The position numbers and the translations under genes are program-made. Source: Actinomycetes bacterium (lineage in GTDB: Bacteria > Actinomycetota > Acidimicrobiia > Acidimicrobiales > RAAP-2). From it: DNA of 6,146 bases. The DNA is taken from assembly GCA_021787255.1 (NCBI GenBank), contig JAJYMD010000079.1:1-6146 (forward strand). The letters run 5' to 3'. The notes beneath the pieces are model-generated. The model was not told the DNA's origin. It did no database searches and saw nothing but the letters and a program-made list of their open reading frames with translations. The first letter of the stretch is position 1. Each line of letters begins with the position of its first letter. Below are positions 1 to 5,660 of the stretch, piece by piece.

Positions 1-325
1 CCTGCGATCCGCCACGCCGACAAGCGTCGTGATCATGAACGAGCTGTTCTCCTCCACCTCGCTCGAAGACGCGCGGTTCCTGGGCGCCGAGGCGATGCGG
101 AAGCTGATCGAGCTGGACTGCCTTGGCGTGTACGTCACCTTCGTCGACGAGCTCGCGTCGCTCGGCCGCTCCGTCGTCTCCCTGATCAGCACGGTCGTCC
201 CCGACGACCCTGCGACGCGGACCTTCAAGGTCGTCCGGGGGCCGGCCAACGGGCTCGCCTACGCTCTGGCGATCGCCGAAAGGCACCGGCTCACGTACCC
301 CCAGCTGCTCGAGCGCATCCCATGA
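1..325 (+). CDS. MutS-like ATPase (domain V), C-terminal part only; gene begins upstream
   Basis: This is the 3' end of a MutS-related ABC-type ATPase; the reading frame is open from base 2, so the gene starts before the window and an ATG at 29 is internal. About 107 residues are visible. They begin just before a Walker B strand (SVVIMNE), continue through a D-loop-like SSTSLEDA, and end in the closing part of a MutS ATPase domain ([22 protein letters not shown]). Two residues are unusual compared with classical MutS: Walker B has Asn-Glu instead of Asp-Glu, and the switch-histidine motif (usually ATH) reads VTFVDEL, with Phe in place of His. Walker A would lie upstream and cannot be seen. 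The stop overlaps the start of the next gene as ATGA, so the two are probably translationally coupled and may act as a heteromer. Membership of the MutS superfamily is well supported. A role in mismatch repair is not shown, and the missing switch His makes this subunit possibly weak in ATP hydrolysis. Confidence 0.85.
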   Translation, partial: LRSATPTSVVIMNELFSSTSLEDARFLGAEAMRKLIELDCLGVYVTFVDELASLGRSVVSLISTVVPDDPATRTFKVVRGPANGLAYALAIAERHRLTYPQLLERIP

Positions 326-2190
326 AGGCGCACCTTCTCTACTCGGACCGAGACTTCGACTTCTCGGTCGAGCCAGGCCTCCTGCACGACGACCTCGCCC
401 AAGATCTCGAGCTCCGCATCGTCCTTCGCACGATGGCACAGGGGGACCGCTTCCTCTTCGACGTCTCGCGCAAGGTGGTGATGGCGAGCATGGGCGCCGT
501 CGCCATGGTCCGCTACCGTCAGGCGGTCCTGGAGGACTGCCTCGCGCACGAGGACATGGTCCGGGAGATGTACGCGCTCGTGGTCGCCGCCTTAGAGGAC
601 AAGCGCGGCATCTGGAGCTTCCGTTCCGCCACGTCATCGATCACCCTGCACGGCGCGGTGTCGCAGCTCGAGGCGTTCGCAGCGCGCCTGCGCGAGCTTC
701 GCCGGATCGCAGACGACCACGTCGAAGAGGTCAGCTCTACGGGGTTCCGGATGCTCTTCGAGTCCATTCGACGCGATCTCGATGACGGGTACCTCGAGCT
801 CCTCCGTCTGCACCTGCGCCAGCTCCAGTTCCGCGACGGCGTCCTCATGAGCGCTCGGCTCGGGCGAGACGGCACCGGTGAGGACTACGTGCTCCGCTCC
901 CCTCGGACACGCCGAGCTCGCTGGCGGGAACGGGTCGGCCTCGGGCCGCGGACCGCTTACTCGTTTGCGATTCCGCCGCGCGACGAGGCGGGCATGAACG
1001 AGCTCGGCGACCTGACGAATCGGGGGCTCAACCACGTCGCCAACGCCGCGGCGCAGGCGGCCGACCACATCGAGAGCTACTTCTCGATGCTCCGCGCGGA
1101 GCTGGCGTTCTACGTGTCATGCCTGAACCTGCGAGCAGCGCTCCGTGCACGGGGGGCACCGCTCACCTTTCCCGTCCCGCTCGCGTCCGACTCGTTCCGG
1201 TTCTCGTGCACCGATCTTCGCGACGTGTCGCTGACGCTGCAGACCGAAGCCACCGTCGTGGGCAACGACGTCGAGGCCGACGGCCGTCCGCTCGTCGTCG
1301 TGACCGGTGCCAACTCGGGTGGCAAGACCACGTTCCTTCGTAGCGTGGGCCTTGCGCAGCTGATGCTGCAGTGCGGAATGTTCGTCACCGCGTCCTCGTA
1401 CCGCTCGAGCCTCCACAGTGCCGTCTTCACCCACTTCGGGCGCGAAGAGGACGCGTCGATGCGCAGCGGCAGGCTGGAGGACGAGCTTTGCAGGCTGGAC
1501 GCGATCGTGGACGCGATCGTGGACGCCGACCGGGATGCCGATCGGGAGGCCACCGGGGATGCCGATGCGGACGCCACCGTGGATGCCGATGCGGACGCCA
1601 CCGTGGACGGCGACCGGGACGCCACCGTGGACGGCGACCGGGACGCCACCGTGGACGGCGACCGGGACGCCACCGTGGACGGCGACCGGGACGCCGCGAA
1701 GAGGCACGCCCTCGTCCTCTTCAACGAGTCGTTCTCGGGCACGAACGAGCGCGAGGGGTCCGAGATCGGTCGCCAGGTCGCCGAGGCGCTCTTGGAGCGC
1801 GGCGTGTCGATCTTCTTCGTGACCCACCAGTACGACCTGGCGCACGGCTTTGTCACCGCGAGATCGTCGACGACCCGGTTCCTTCGGGCCGAGCGCGCGT
1901 TGGACGGGCGCGCGAGCTTCAGGCTGGTCGCGGCCGAGCCCCTGCCGACGAGCTTCGCGCTGGACGTCTACCGACGGGTCGGAGGGTTCGACGACAATGC
2001 CCCGAGGACACGGGACGGTGCCCCGAGGGCAGGGGACGGGCCCAGCAGCGTCGTCGGGCCGGAGGCGATCGCCGGCGGAGCCGATGGCCAACGCACGACT
2101 CGCCGTGCTCCGGGCGCGTCCGCGGTGGCAGTGCCAGCCGGTGACCCGGAGACGTGGGAAGGCCCTTTTCGAGGCGCGAGCGGCCCGTAG
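322..2190 (+). CDS. MutS-like ATPase with expanded Asp-rich tandem repeat between signature and Walker B
   Basis: This 622-residue MutS-superfamily protein lacks the N-terminal mismatch-recognition domain of MutS and the Smr domain of MutS2. Residues about 1-300 are helical, resembling the MutS core/lever region. The ATPase domain follows: Walker [10 protein letters not shown] at 329-337, a signature-like region [13 protein letters not shown] at 377-389, Walker B LVLFNES at 464-470, D-loop SGTNEREG, and switch His in VTHQYDL (H502). Walker B again has Asn (N468) before Glu, as in the partner gene, which suggests a subfamily trait. Between signature and Walker B sits an acidic repeat (about residues 394-457, A-x-x-D tetrapeptides) encoded by a DNA minisatellite; without it the signature helix would run almost directly into Walker B. 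After about residue 556 the tail is low-complexity and Gly/Pro/Arg-rich, with a short duplication ([14 protein letters not shown]), and is probably disordered. The start at 322 is fixed by the ATGA overlap and by a family-like N-terminus ([14 protein letters not shown]). The biological role is unknown; DNA-junction or recombination functions are possible by analogy only. Confidence 0.9.
   Translation: MKAHLLYSDRDFDFSVEPGLLHDDLAQDLELRIVLRTMAQGDRFLFDVSRKVVMASMGAVAMVRYRQAVLEDCLAHEDMVREMYALVVAALEDKRGIWSFRSATSSITLHGAVSQLEAFAARLRELRRIADDHVEEVSSTGFRMLFESIRRDLDDGYLELLRLHLRQLQFRDGVLMSARLGRDGTGEDYVLRSPRTRRARWRERVGLGPRTAYSFAIPPRDEAGMNELGDLTNRGLNHVANAAAQAADHIESYFSMLRAELAFYVSCLNLRAALRARGAPLTFPVPLASDSFRFSCTDLRDVSLTLQTEATVVGNDVEADGRPLVVVTGANSGGKTTFLRSVGLAQLMLQCGMFVTASSYRSSLHSAVFTHFGREEDASMRSGRLEDELCRLDAIVDAIVDADRDADREATGDADADATVDADADATVDGDRDATVDGDRDATVDGDRDATVDGDRDAAKRHALVLFNESFSGTNEREGSEIGRQVAEALLERGVSIFFVTHQYDLAHGFVTARSSTTRFLRAERALDGRASFRLVAAEPLPTSFALDVYRRVGGFDDNAPRTRDGAPRAGDGPSSVVGPEAIAGGADGQRTTRRAPGASAVAVPAGDPETWEGPFRGASGP
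1501..1692 (+). repeat. In-frame 12-bp/24-bp minisatellite inside the MutS-like gene
   Basis: Sixteen consecutive 12-bp units run in frame, each encoding A/G-x-x-D or a close variant: AIVD twice, [12 protein letters not shown], then ADAD-ATVD pairs, then GDRD-ATVD pairs. The first two units (1501-1512 and 1513-1524) are identical. Pairs of units form 24-bp higher-order repeats: two identical copies at 1558-1605, then three identical copies at 1606-1677, then an 18-bp partial copy at 1678-1695. Nucleotide identity including third positions points to recent expansion. Because the unit is a multiple of three, copy-number changes keep the frame. Confidence 0.95.
1999..2040 (+). repeat. 21-bp imperfect direct repeat in the 3' tail of the MutS-like gene
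   Basis: Two adjacent 21-bp units (1999-2019 and 2020-2040) match at 18 of 21 positions, both starting GCCCCGAGG. They encode APRTRDG and APRAGDG in the low-complexity C-terminal tail, downstream of the ATPase domain. This is a second, smaller duplication in the same gene. Confidence 0.8.
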
Positions 2191-2199
2191 ACTTCGCGC

Positions 2200-2985
2200 G
2201 TGAGCGCGGACGTCGAGCGTGCGACCGTGCCAGTCCCCGCGTCCGGCGCGGTGCCCAGGCACGTGGCCGTGATCATGGACGGCAACGGGCGCTGGGCTGA
2301 GTCGAAGGGTCTTCCTCGCACCGAGGGACACCGGCAGGGGGAGGCCACGCTCGCCGAGGTCGTGCGAGCGGCCGACGATCTCGGCATCAGGTGGTTCACC
2401 GCCTACGGCTTCTCGACCGAGAACTGGAGGCGTCCGAGAATGGAGGTCGAGTTCATCCTCAGCCTCCACAAGAACATCTTCGCCAGACGGCTCGAGATGC
2501 ACCGCAACAACGTGCGGATCCGCTGCATCGGCCGGCCTGTCTCGGGGACCTCGCGCCTTCCTCGGCGGATCCTGCGGGAGATGGAGGAGTCGGTGGCGCT
2601 CACCAAGGACAACACCGGCCTCAACTTCACGCTGGCCTTCGACTACGGCGCCCGTGAGGAGCTCGTGTATGCGACGCGCGGTGTGCTCGAGGCGCATCGC
2701 GAGGCTGGGACCGAGATCGACGAGGACGCATTCGCGCGGTATCTGTACGAACCTGCGATGCCCGCGGTCGACCTTCTCGTGCGCACGTCAGGGGAGCAGC
2801 GGTTGTCCAACTTCCTCCTGTGGCAGGCGATCGGCGCCCCCTTCTATGTGACGCCCACGTACTGGCCGGACTTCAGCCGGGAGGAGCTCGCGACGGCGGT
2901 GCGGTGGTGGCGAAGCGAGCAGGACCGCGTCATGGCAGGTCACGAGGGGGCGCGTCTCGGACACCAAAGCGGCGTGAACGAGTGA
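2200..2985 (+). CDS. uppS: Isoprenyl transferase / (di-, undeca-)prenyl diphosphate synthase
   Basis: This cis-prenyltransferase adds isopentenyl diphosphate units in Z configuration to an allylic primer, normally to make undecaprenyl diphosphate, the carrier lipid for peptidoglycan and other wall polymers; it works at the cytoplasmic face of the membrane. The 261 residues match the usual length of about 250. Motifs in order: HVAVIMDGNGRWA with catalytic D27 at 21-33, GH at 43-44, YGFSTENW at 69-76, AFDYGARE in the middle, RTSGEQRLSNFLLWQ at 195-209, and YWPDF at 221-225. One key residue looks wrong: after LLWQ the family usually reads AYAE, whose Glu (E213 in E. coli) helps bind Mg2+, but here it reads AIGAP, with Pro at 214. 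The GTG start at 2200 lies 9 nt after the preceding stop, with no clear Shine-Dalgarno sequence; GTG at 2227 would also keep all motifs. The tight spacing suggests co-transcription with the MutS-like pair. The family is certain, but the product chain length cannot be read from the sequence. Confidence 0.94.
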   Translation: MSADVERATVPVPASGAVPRHVAVIMDGNGRWAESKGLPRTEGHRQGEATLAEVVRAADDLGIRWFTAYGFSTENWRRPRMEVEFILSLHKNIFARRLEMHRNNVRIRCIGRPVSGTSRLPRRILREMEESVALTKDNTGLNFTLAFDYGAREELVYATRGVLEAHREAGTEIDEDAFARYLYEPAMPAVDLLVRTSGEQRLSNFLLWQAIGAPFYVTPTYWPDFSREELATAVRWWRSEQDRVMAGHEGARLGHQSGVNE

Positions 2986-3041
2986 CCGGGACGCGGTAAC
3001 CTGGGTGTTGCATCGGCGGTGTGACTCGAGCGAACGCGGGA

Positions 3042-3070
3042 GCCCCTGTTCGGGGATGCGGAACAGGGGC
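3042..3070 (+). promoter_or_regulatory. Perfect 10-bp stem, 9-nt loop hairpin between uppS and the GGDEF-EAL gene
   Basis: GCCCCTGTTC at 3042-3051 is the exact reverse complement of GAACAGGGGC at 3061-3070. The hairpin begins 57 nt after the uppS stop and ends 22 nt before the preferred start of the next gene. No T-run follows, so a classical intrinsic terminator is unlikely. It could be a U-less terminator for the upstream operon, a structured leader, or a protein-binding dyad. A weak -10-like TAACCT at 2997-3002 could place it in a 5' leader, but no convincing -35 was found. Confidence 0.6.
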
Positions 3071-3079
3071 ACGCACGGC

Positions 3080-3084
3080 AAGGG
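3080..3084 (+). promoter_or_regulatory. Candidate ribosome binding site deciding the GGDEF-EAL start
   Basis: AAGGG lies 8 nt before ATG 3093. The alternative GTG at 3021 has no comparable site, and its first 24 codons look non-coding (13 of 24 end in G or C, far below the body of the gene). A second option is ATG 3102, preceded by GGGGA at 8 nt. Confidence 0.4.
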
Positions 3085-3092
3085 CATTGGGG

Positions 3093-4901
3093 ATGGTCGG
3101 AATGGCCACAGGGGAAGGCACGGAAGGCGGTTCCGGGTCGGGCGGCCCTGCTCCTGAATTGGGGCTCGCGCTGCGGCTACGCGCGCACGAGGTCTGCGAG
3201 CGTCTGGTGGAGGGCTGGCGGGCATCGGGTGAGGGCGCGCGCCAGGCGCGCACAGTGGAGACAGACATCTGTCGAGCGACCCGCGCGGGGACGCTCGCCG
3301 TGGCCGACTACCTGGTCAGCGGGCAGAAGGTCTCCCGGGACCGGTCCGAGGAATGGGACTGGACCGGCGAGGCCCCACTGGCCGGGCGCATCGCCTTGTC
3401 GAGCGTCGCCAAGCTCTACGTGGGCTGGCGTGCCGCGTGTGGGGAAGTGCTCCGGGAGGAGGCGTCGGCGCAGGGGCTCGATCAAGAGGCGCTCGACGCC
3501 TCCCTGCGAGCGGTGCAACTCGGCTTCGACGCGAGCCTCATCCGGATGGCCCGGCGCTTCGAGGTGACCCGGCGGGGGCTCGAGGAGCAACTGGCGGAGC
3601 ACCAGGCGCGGCTCGAGCACCAGGCGCTCCACGATCCGCTGACGGGCTTGGCGAACCGAGTCCTGCTCCTCGACCGGATCCAGCACGCAGTCGAGAGCCT
3701 GGCGCGCCGCGAGGCCGGCGCCGCGGTGCTCTTCATGGACCTCGACTACTTCAAGGCGGTCAACGATGCATCCGGCCACTCCGTAGGCGACCAGCTGCTC
3801 CTCGGCGTGGCGAGGCGGCTCAATGCAGCAGTGAGGCCCAACGACACGATCGCCCGCCTCGGCGGCGACGAGTTCGTGGTCCTCTGCGAAGACCTCCGCG
3901 AGCCGGTCGCAGAGGGGGTCGCCGTCGCAGAGCGGATCGCCGAGCGGTTCGAGGACCCGTTCGTGGTGGGAGAGCGCGAGATCACGGTGGCTGCCAGCAT
4001 CGGCATCGCACCTGCGTGCAAGGACGACACGGCCGACGCGCTGCTCGGACGGGCAGACCGCGCCATGTACCGAGCGAAGCAGCTCGGGAGGGGGCGCGTC
4101 GAGGTCTACGACCCCCTGATCGACCACCAAGAGACGCGGCGAGCGGAGCTGGAGGGCGCGCTGGCGCACTCGGTCGACGAGTCACAGCTCCGCCTCGTGT
4201 ACCAGCCTCTCATCGACGTGTCGACCCGAAGGGTGGTCGCGCGCGAAGCGCTGTTGCGCTGGGACCACCCGACCTTCGGGACCGTCGTGCCCGCAGAGAT
4301 CATCCCCCTCGCCGAGTCGGCCGGGCTCATCACAGCCATCGGGAGGTGGGTGCTGTCGACGGCGTGCGCACAGTGCGCGGCCTGGCGCAGCGCCGGCGAG
4401 CCCGACATCGGCGTGACCATCAACGTCTCAGGGATGCAGTTGGCGAGCGGAAAGTTTCACGCAGAAGTGGAGAGTGCTCTCAAGAAGAGGGGCCTGCCCC
4501 CGGATTCGCTCACCGTGGAGGTCGCCGAGAGCCTGCTCATGGCAGATCGTGACGACGCGCGTGAGGGCCTGGACCGTGTTCGGTCGCTCGGGGTCCGGGT
4601 CGCGATCGACGACTTCGGCACCGGCTACTGCTCGTTGTCCTGGCTCGCCGGTCTGCCCGTCGACGTGGTGAAGATCGACCGGAGCTTCATCGCGGTGATG
4701 AGCAATGCCGATCGTCAATCGGCGATCGTCGACGCGATGATCTACCTCGCGCACACGCTCGGCTTCGTCGTGGTCGCCGAGGGAGTGGAGACGGACGCGC
4801 AGCTCCACCGGCTCGAGCTCTTGGGTTGTGACGCGGCGCAGGGCTTTCTCCTGGGCTCGCCCGAGCCGCTCGCGCAGGGTGAGAGGCGAGTTCGGCCATA
4901 G
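3093..4901 (+). CDS. Bifunctional c-di-GMP enzyme: helical N-terminal region, GGDEF and EAL domains
   Basis: The GGDEF domain (about residues 178-337) makes c-di-GMP from two GTP; the EAL domain (about 350-590) hydrolyses it to pGpG. Both look catalytically complete. GGDEF is intact at 257-261, with the inhibitory RxxD site (R248-D251) exactly five residues upstream. In EAL: E385 of EAL, N444 (INVSGMQL), E476 (VEVAES), D506-D507 (IDDFGTGY), K527 (VVKIDRSF), E563 (VAEGVET) and Q583 (AAQGF). No membrane segment or signal peptide is visible, so the protein should be cytosolic. Residues about 25-150 form an all-helical region of a family I do not recognise, followed by a charged helix (RRGLEEQLAEHQARLEHQ) that probably relays a signal to GGDEF. 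I prefer ATG 3093 (602 residues); the frame stays open back to GTG 3021 (626 residues), but that stretch has poor codon bias and contains the hairpin. Which activity dominates in the cell cannot be told from sequence. Confidence 0.95.
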   Translation: MVGMATGEGTEGGSGSGGPAPELGLALRLRAHEVCERLVEGWRASGEGARQARTVETDICRATRAGTLAVADYLVSGQKVSRDRSEEWDWTGEAPLAGRIALSSVAKLYVGWRAACGEVLREEASAQGLDQEALDASLRAVQLGFDASLIRMARRFEVTRRGLEEQLAEHQARLEHQALHDPLTGLANRVLLLDRIQHAVESLARREAGAAVLFMDLDYFKAVNDASGHSVGDQLLLGVARRLNAAVRPNDTIARLGGDEFVVLCEDLREPVAEGVAVAERIAERFEDPFVVGEREITVAASIGIAPACKDDTADALLGRADRAMYRAKQLGRGRVEVYDPLIDHQETRRAELEGALAHSVDESQLRLVYQPLIDVSTRRVVAREALLRWDHPTFGTVVPAEIIPLAESAGLITAIGRWVLSTACAQCAAWRSAGEPDIGVTINVSGMQLASGKFHAEVESALKKRGLPPDSLTVEVAESLLMADRDDAREGLDRVRSLGVRVAIDDFGTGYCSLSWLAGLPVDVVKIDRSFIAVMSNADRQSAIVDAMIYLAHTLGFVVVAEGVETDAQLHRLELLGCDAAQGFLLGSPEPLAQGERRVRP

Positions 4902-4946
4902 CACGGCAGCGCCGGTCGGCGGCGGTCCGCGGCGGCGAGCGGCGGC

Positions 4947-4963
4947 GAGCGGCTTGGCCGCTC
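4947..4963 (+). terminator. Possible hairpin terminator after the GGDEF-EAL gene
   Basis: GAGCGGC (4947-4953) and GCCGCTC (4957-4963) form a perfect 7-bp G+C-rich stem with loop TTG, 46 nt after the stop at 4901. There is no following T-run, so termination is uncertain. A 10-bp tandem repeat (GGCGGCGAGC at 4931-4940 and 4941-4950) overlaps its left arm. Confidence 0.35.
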
Positions 4964-4972
4964 AGCTGCGCG

Positions 4973-5000
4973 TTGCCGGCCCTCACGGGTTCGCTACTAT
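4973..5000 (+). promoter_or_regulatory. Promoter of the zinc-finger-like gene
   Basis: TTGCCG (4973-4978) and TACTAT (4995-5000) are separated by 16 bp and resemble a housekeeping sigma promoter. A transcript would begin at about 5007-5010, so the mRNA of the gene starting at GTG 5010 would be leaderless or nearly so. No Shine-Dalgarno sequence precedes that GTG, which fits. Confidence 0.55.
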
Positions 5001-5002
5001 TG

Positions 5003-5015
5003 CGTCACAGTGACG
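5003..5015 (+). promoter_or_regulatory. 13-bp palindrome over the transcription/translation start; possible operator
   Basis: CGTCAC (5003-5008) and GTGACG (5010-5015) are perfect inverted arms around a central A at 5009. The site directly follows the -10 element and includes the GTG start codon, so a bound protein would block the promoter. A role as an operator is inferred from position alone. Confidence 0.4.
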
Positions 5016-5432
5016 GAACAAGCGAACAGCACACAGGCAGGTCGTTGCGCCTACTGCCGGCGTCCCTTGACAGCTGCCCGCAGCCAAAGCCGTGGAGACG
5101 GGGAGCGCACCGGCGCAGGAAGGCGACCGGGCCGCCCCGCCAAGTACTGCAAGCGATCCCACCGCCAGCGTGCCTACGAAGCCCGCCGGCGCGCCGAGCG
5201 TGCGTCGCTGCCCGCCGGCCTGGTCGTGGTCGAGGTGTCCAGCCTCGACCGTCTGCACGACCGGCTGTACGCGCTGGAGGCTGCGCTGGACGACGTCGAT
5301 GCCGACCTGTCTCAGCTTCCGGCGTCCGCATCGGAGCGGTCCCGCCTGCGCGCCTACCACGCGGCGTTTGCGCACCTGCGCACGGCGGCTGAAGACCTCC
5401 GGGGCCTCCTCGTAGAGCCCGTCGGCGCCTGA
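5010..5432 (+). CDS. Small putative zinc-finger protein with basic helix and C-terminal helical region
   Basis: This 140-residue protein belongs to no named family I can assign. Near the N-terminus it has C13-x2-C16 (CAYC), then a Gly/Arg-rich linker (GRRPGRPAKY), then C47-x3-H51 in YCKRSHRQRAYEARRR. That pattern resembles a treble-clef or zinc-ribbon site in small actinobacterial proteins that more often have YC-x3-C; here the fourth ligand would be His. The strongly basic stretch 48-65 could contact nucleic acid. Residues about 73-137 are predicted helical with heptad-like Leu spacing (LDRLHDRLYALEAALDDVDADL), consistent with dimerisation. The GTG start at 5010 is chosen because it sits just after a good -10 box, giving a leaderless message. 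A regulatory role, possibly acting on the palindrome at its own start, is inference. Third-position G/C bias and the Cys/His pattern make it a real gene rather than a chance frame. Confidence 0.78.
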   Translation: MTEQANSTQAGRCAYCRRPLTAARSQSRGDGERTGAGRRPGRPAKYCKRSHRQRAYEARRRAERASLPAGLVVVEVSSLDRLHDRLYALEAALDDVDADLSQLPASASERSRLRAYHAAFAHLRTAAEDLRGLLVEPVGA

Positions 5433-5488
5433 TCGGGCGGGACGCAGCGACCGGAGCTCGACGTCGGCCCGTCCGGCTTTCCTGCCTA

Positions 5489-5516
5489 ACTTGACATAAT
5501 GGACCTTATCGGCGGT
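5489..5516 (-). other. dif: Candidate dif site (XerC/XerD chromosome-dimer resolution)
   Basis: Two 11-bp arms, ACTTGACATAA (5489-5499) and TTATCGGCGGT (5506-5516), flank a 6-bp centre TGGACC. This is the 11-6-11 layout of dif with the inner ATAA/TTAT core. Read on the minus strand, the right-hand arm is TTATGTCAAGT, which matches the E. coli XerD arm TTATGTTAAAT (from memory) at 9 of 11 positions; the other arm, ACCGCCGATAA, is more divergent, as XerC arms usually are. In E. coli-style XerC-to-XerD orientation the site lies on the minus strand. It is intergenic, as expected. If correct, the window lies near the replication terminus, unless the site belongs to an integrated Xer-using element. 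Confidence 0.6.
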
Positions 5517-5605
5517 TTCGAGGGAGGGATCGGGCGTTGGGCTGCCTTCGTGGCCGGTTCCTTCGTGGGGCGATCCCTCGGGCCGGTCCCGTCGTGGGGC
5601 GACTT

Positions 5606-5657
5606 CCGCCGATCCCCTCGTCTTCGCCGGTCCCCGCCGAACCCCGCCGATCCCCCC
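5606..5657 (+). repeat. C-rich phased 10-bp repeat, potential G-quadruplex on the minus strand
   Basis: C-runs of at least four occur at 5614-5617, 5632-5635, 5642-5645 and 5652-5657, with gaps of 14, 6 and 6 nt. CCCCGCCGA recurs with a 10-bp period at 5632 and 5642 and partly at 5652, and CCGCCGATCCCC occurs at 5606 and 5644. The minus strand therefore carries four G-runs that could fold as a quadruplex, although the 14-nt loop is long. The tract lies just upstream of the FKBP gene. Confidence 0.5.
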
Positions 5658-5660
5658 GAC

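Noticed and set aside
29..325. Stand-alone 98-residue gene starting at ATG 29
   Set aside because: The frame is open to the window edge, and the residues just before the ATG (PTSVVI) continue the Walker B strand, so the ATG is internal.
1501..1692. Repeat array considered as CRISPR
   Set aside because: The units are contiguous 12/24-bp repeats without spacers and stay in frame inside a conserved ATPase gene.
1117..2697. Long minus-strand open frame (526 residues) across the repeat and the uppS start
   Set aside because: It is antisense to two clearly conserved genes. Its product is Arg/His/Pro-rich with no recognisable motif, and the repeat keeps the frame open artificially.
3042..3070. Hairpin as a c-di-GMP riboswitch upstream of the GGDEF-EAL gene
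   Set aside because: The conserved GEMM aptamer elements are not visible; only one simple stem is present and the leader is too short for the known fold.
5491..5520. TTGACA at 5491 as a -35 promoter element
   Set aside because: No TANNNT-like -10 lies 16-19 bp downstream (the sequence there is GGCGGTTTCG), and the hexamer is explained as part of the dif-like arm.
5521..5528. AGGGAGGG as a definite FtsK-orienting (KOPS) sequence
   Set aside because: It has one mismatch to the E. coli consensus, such motifs differ between phyla, and a single G-rich octamer is expected by chance here.
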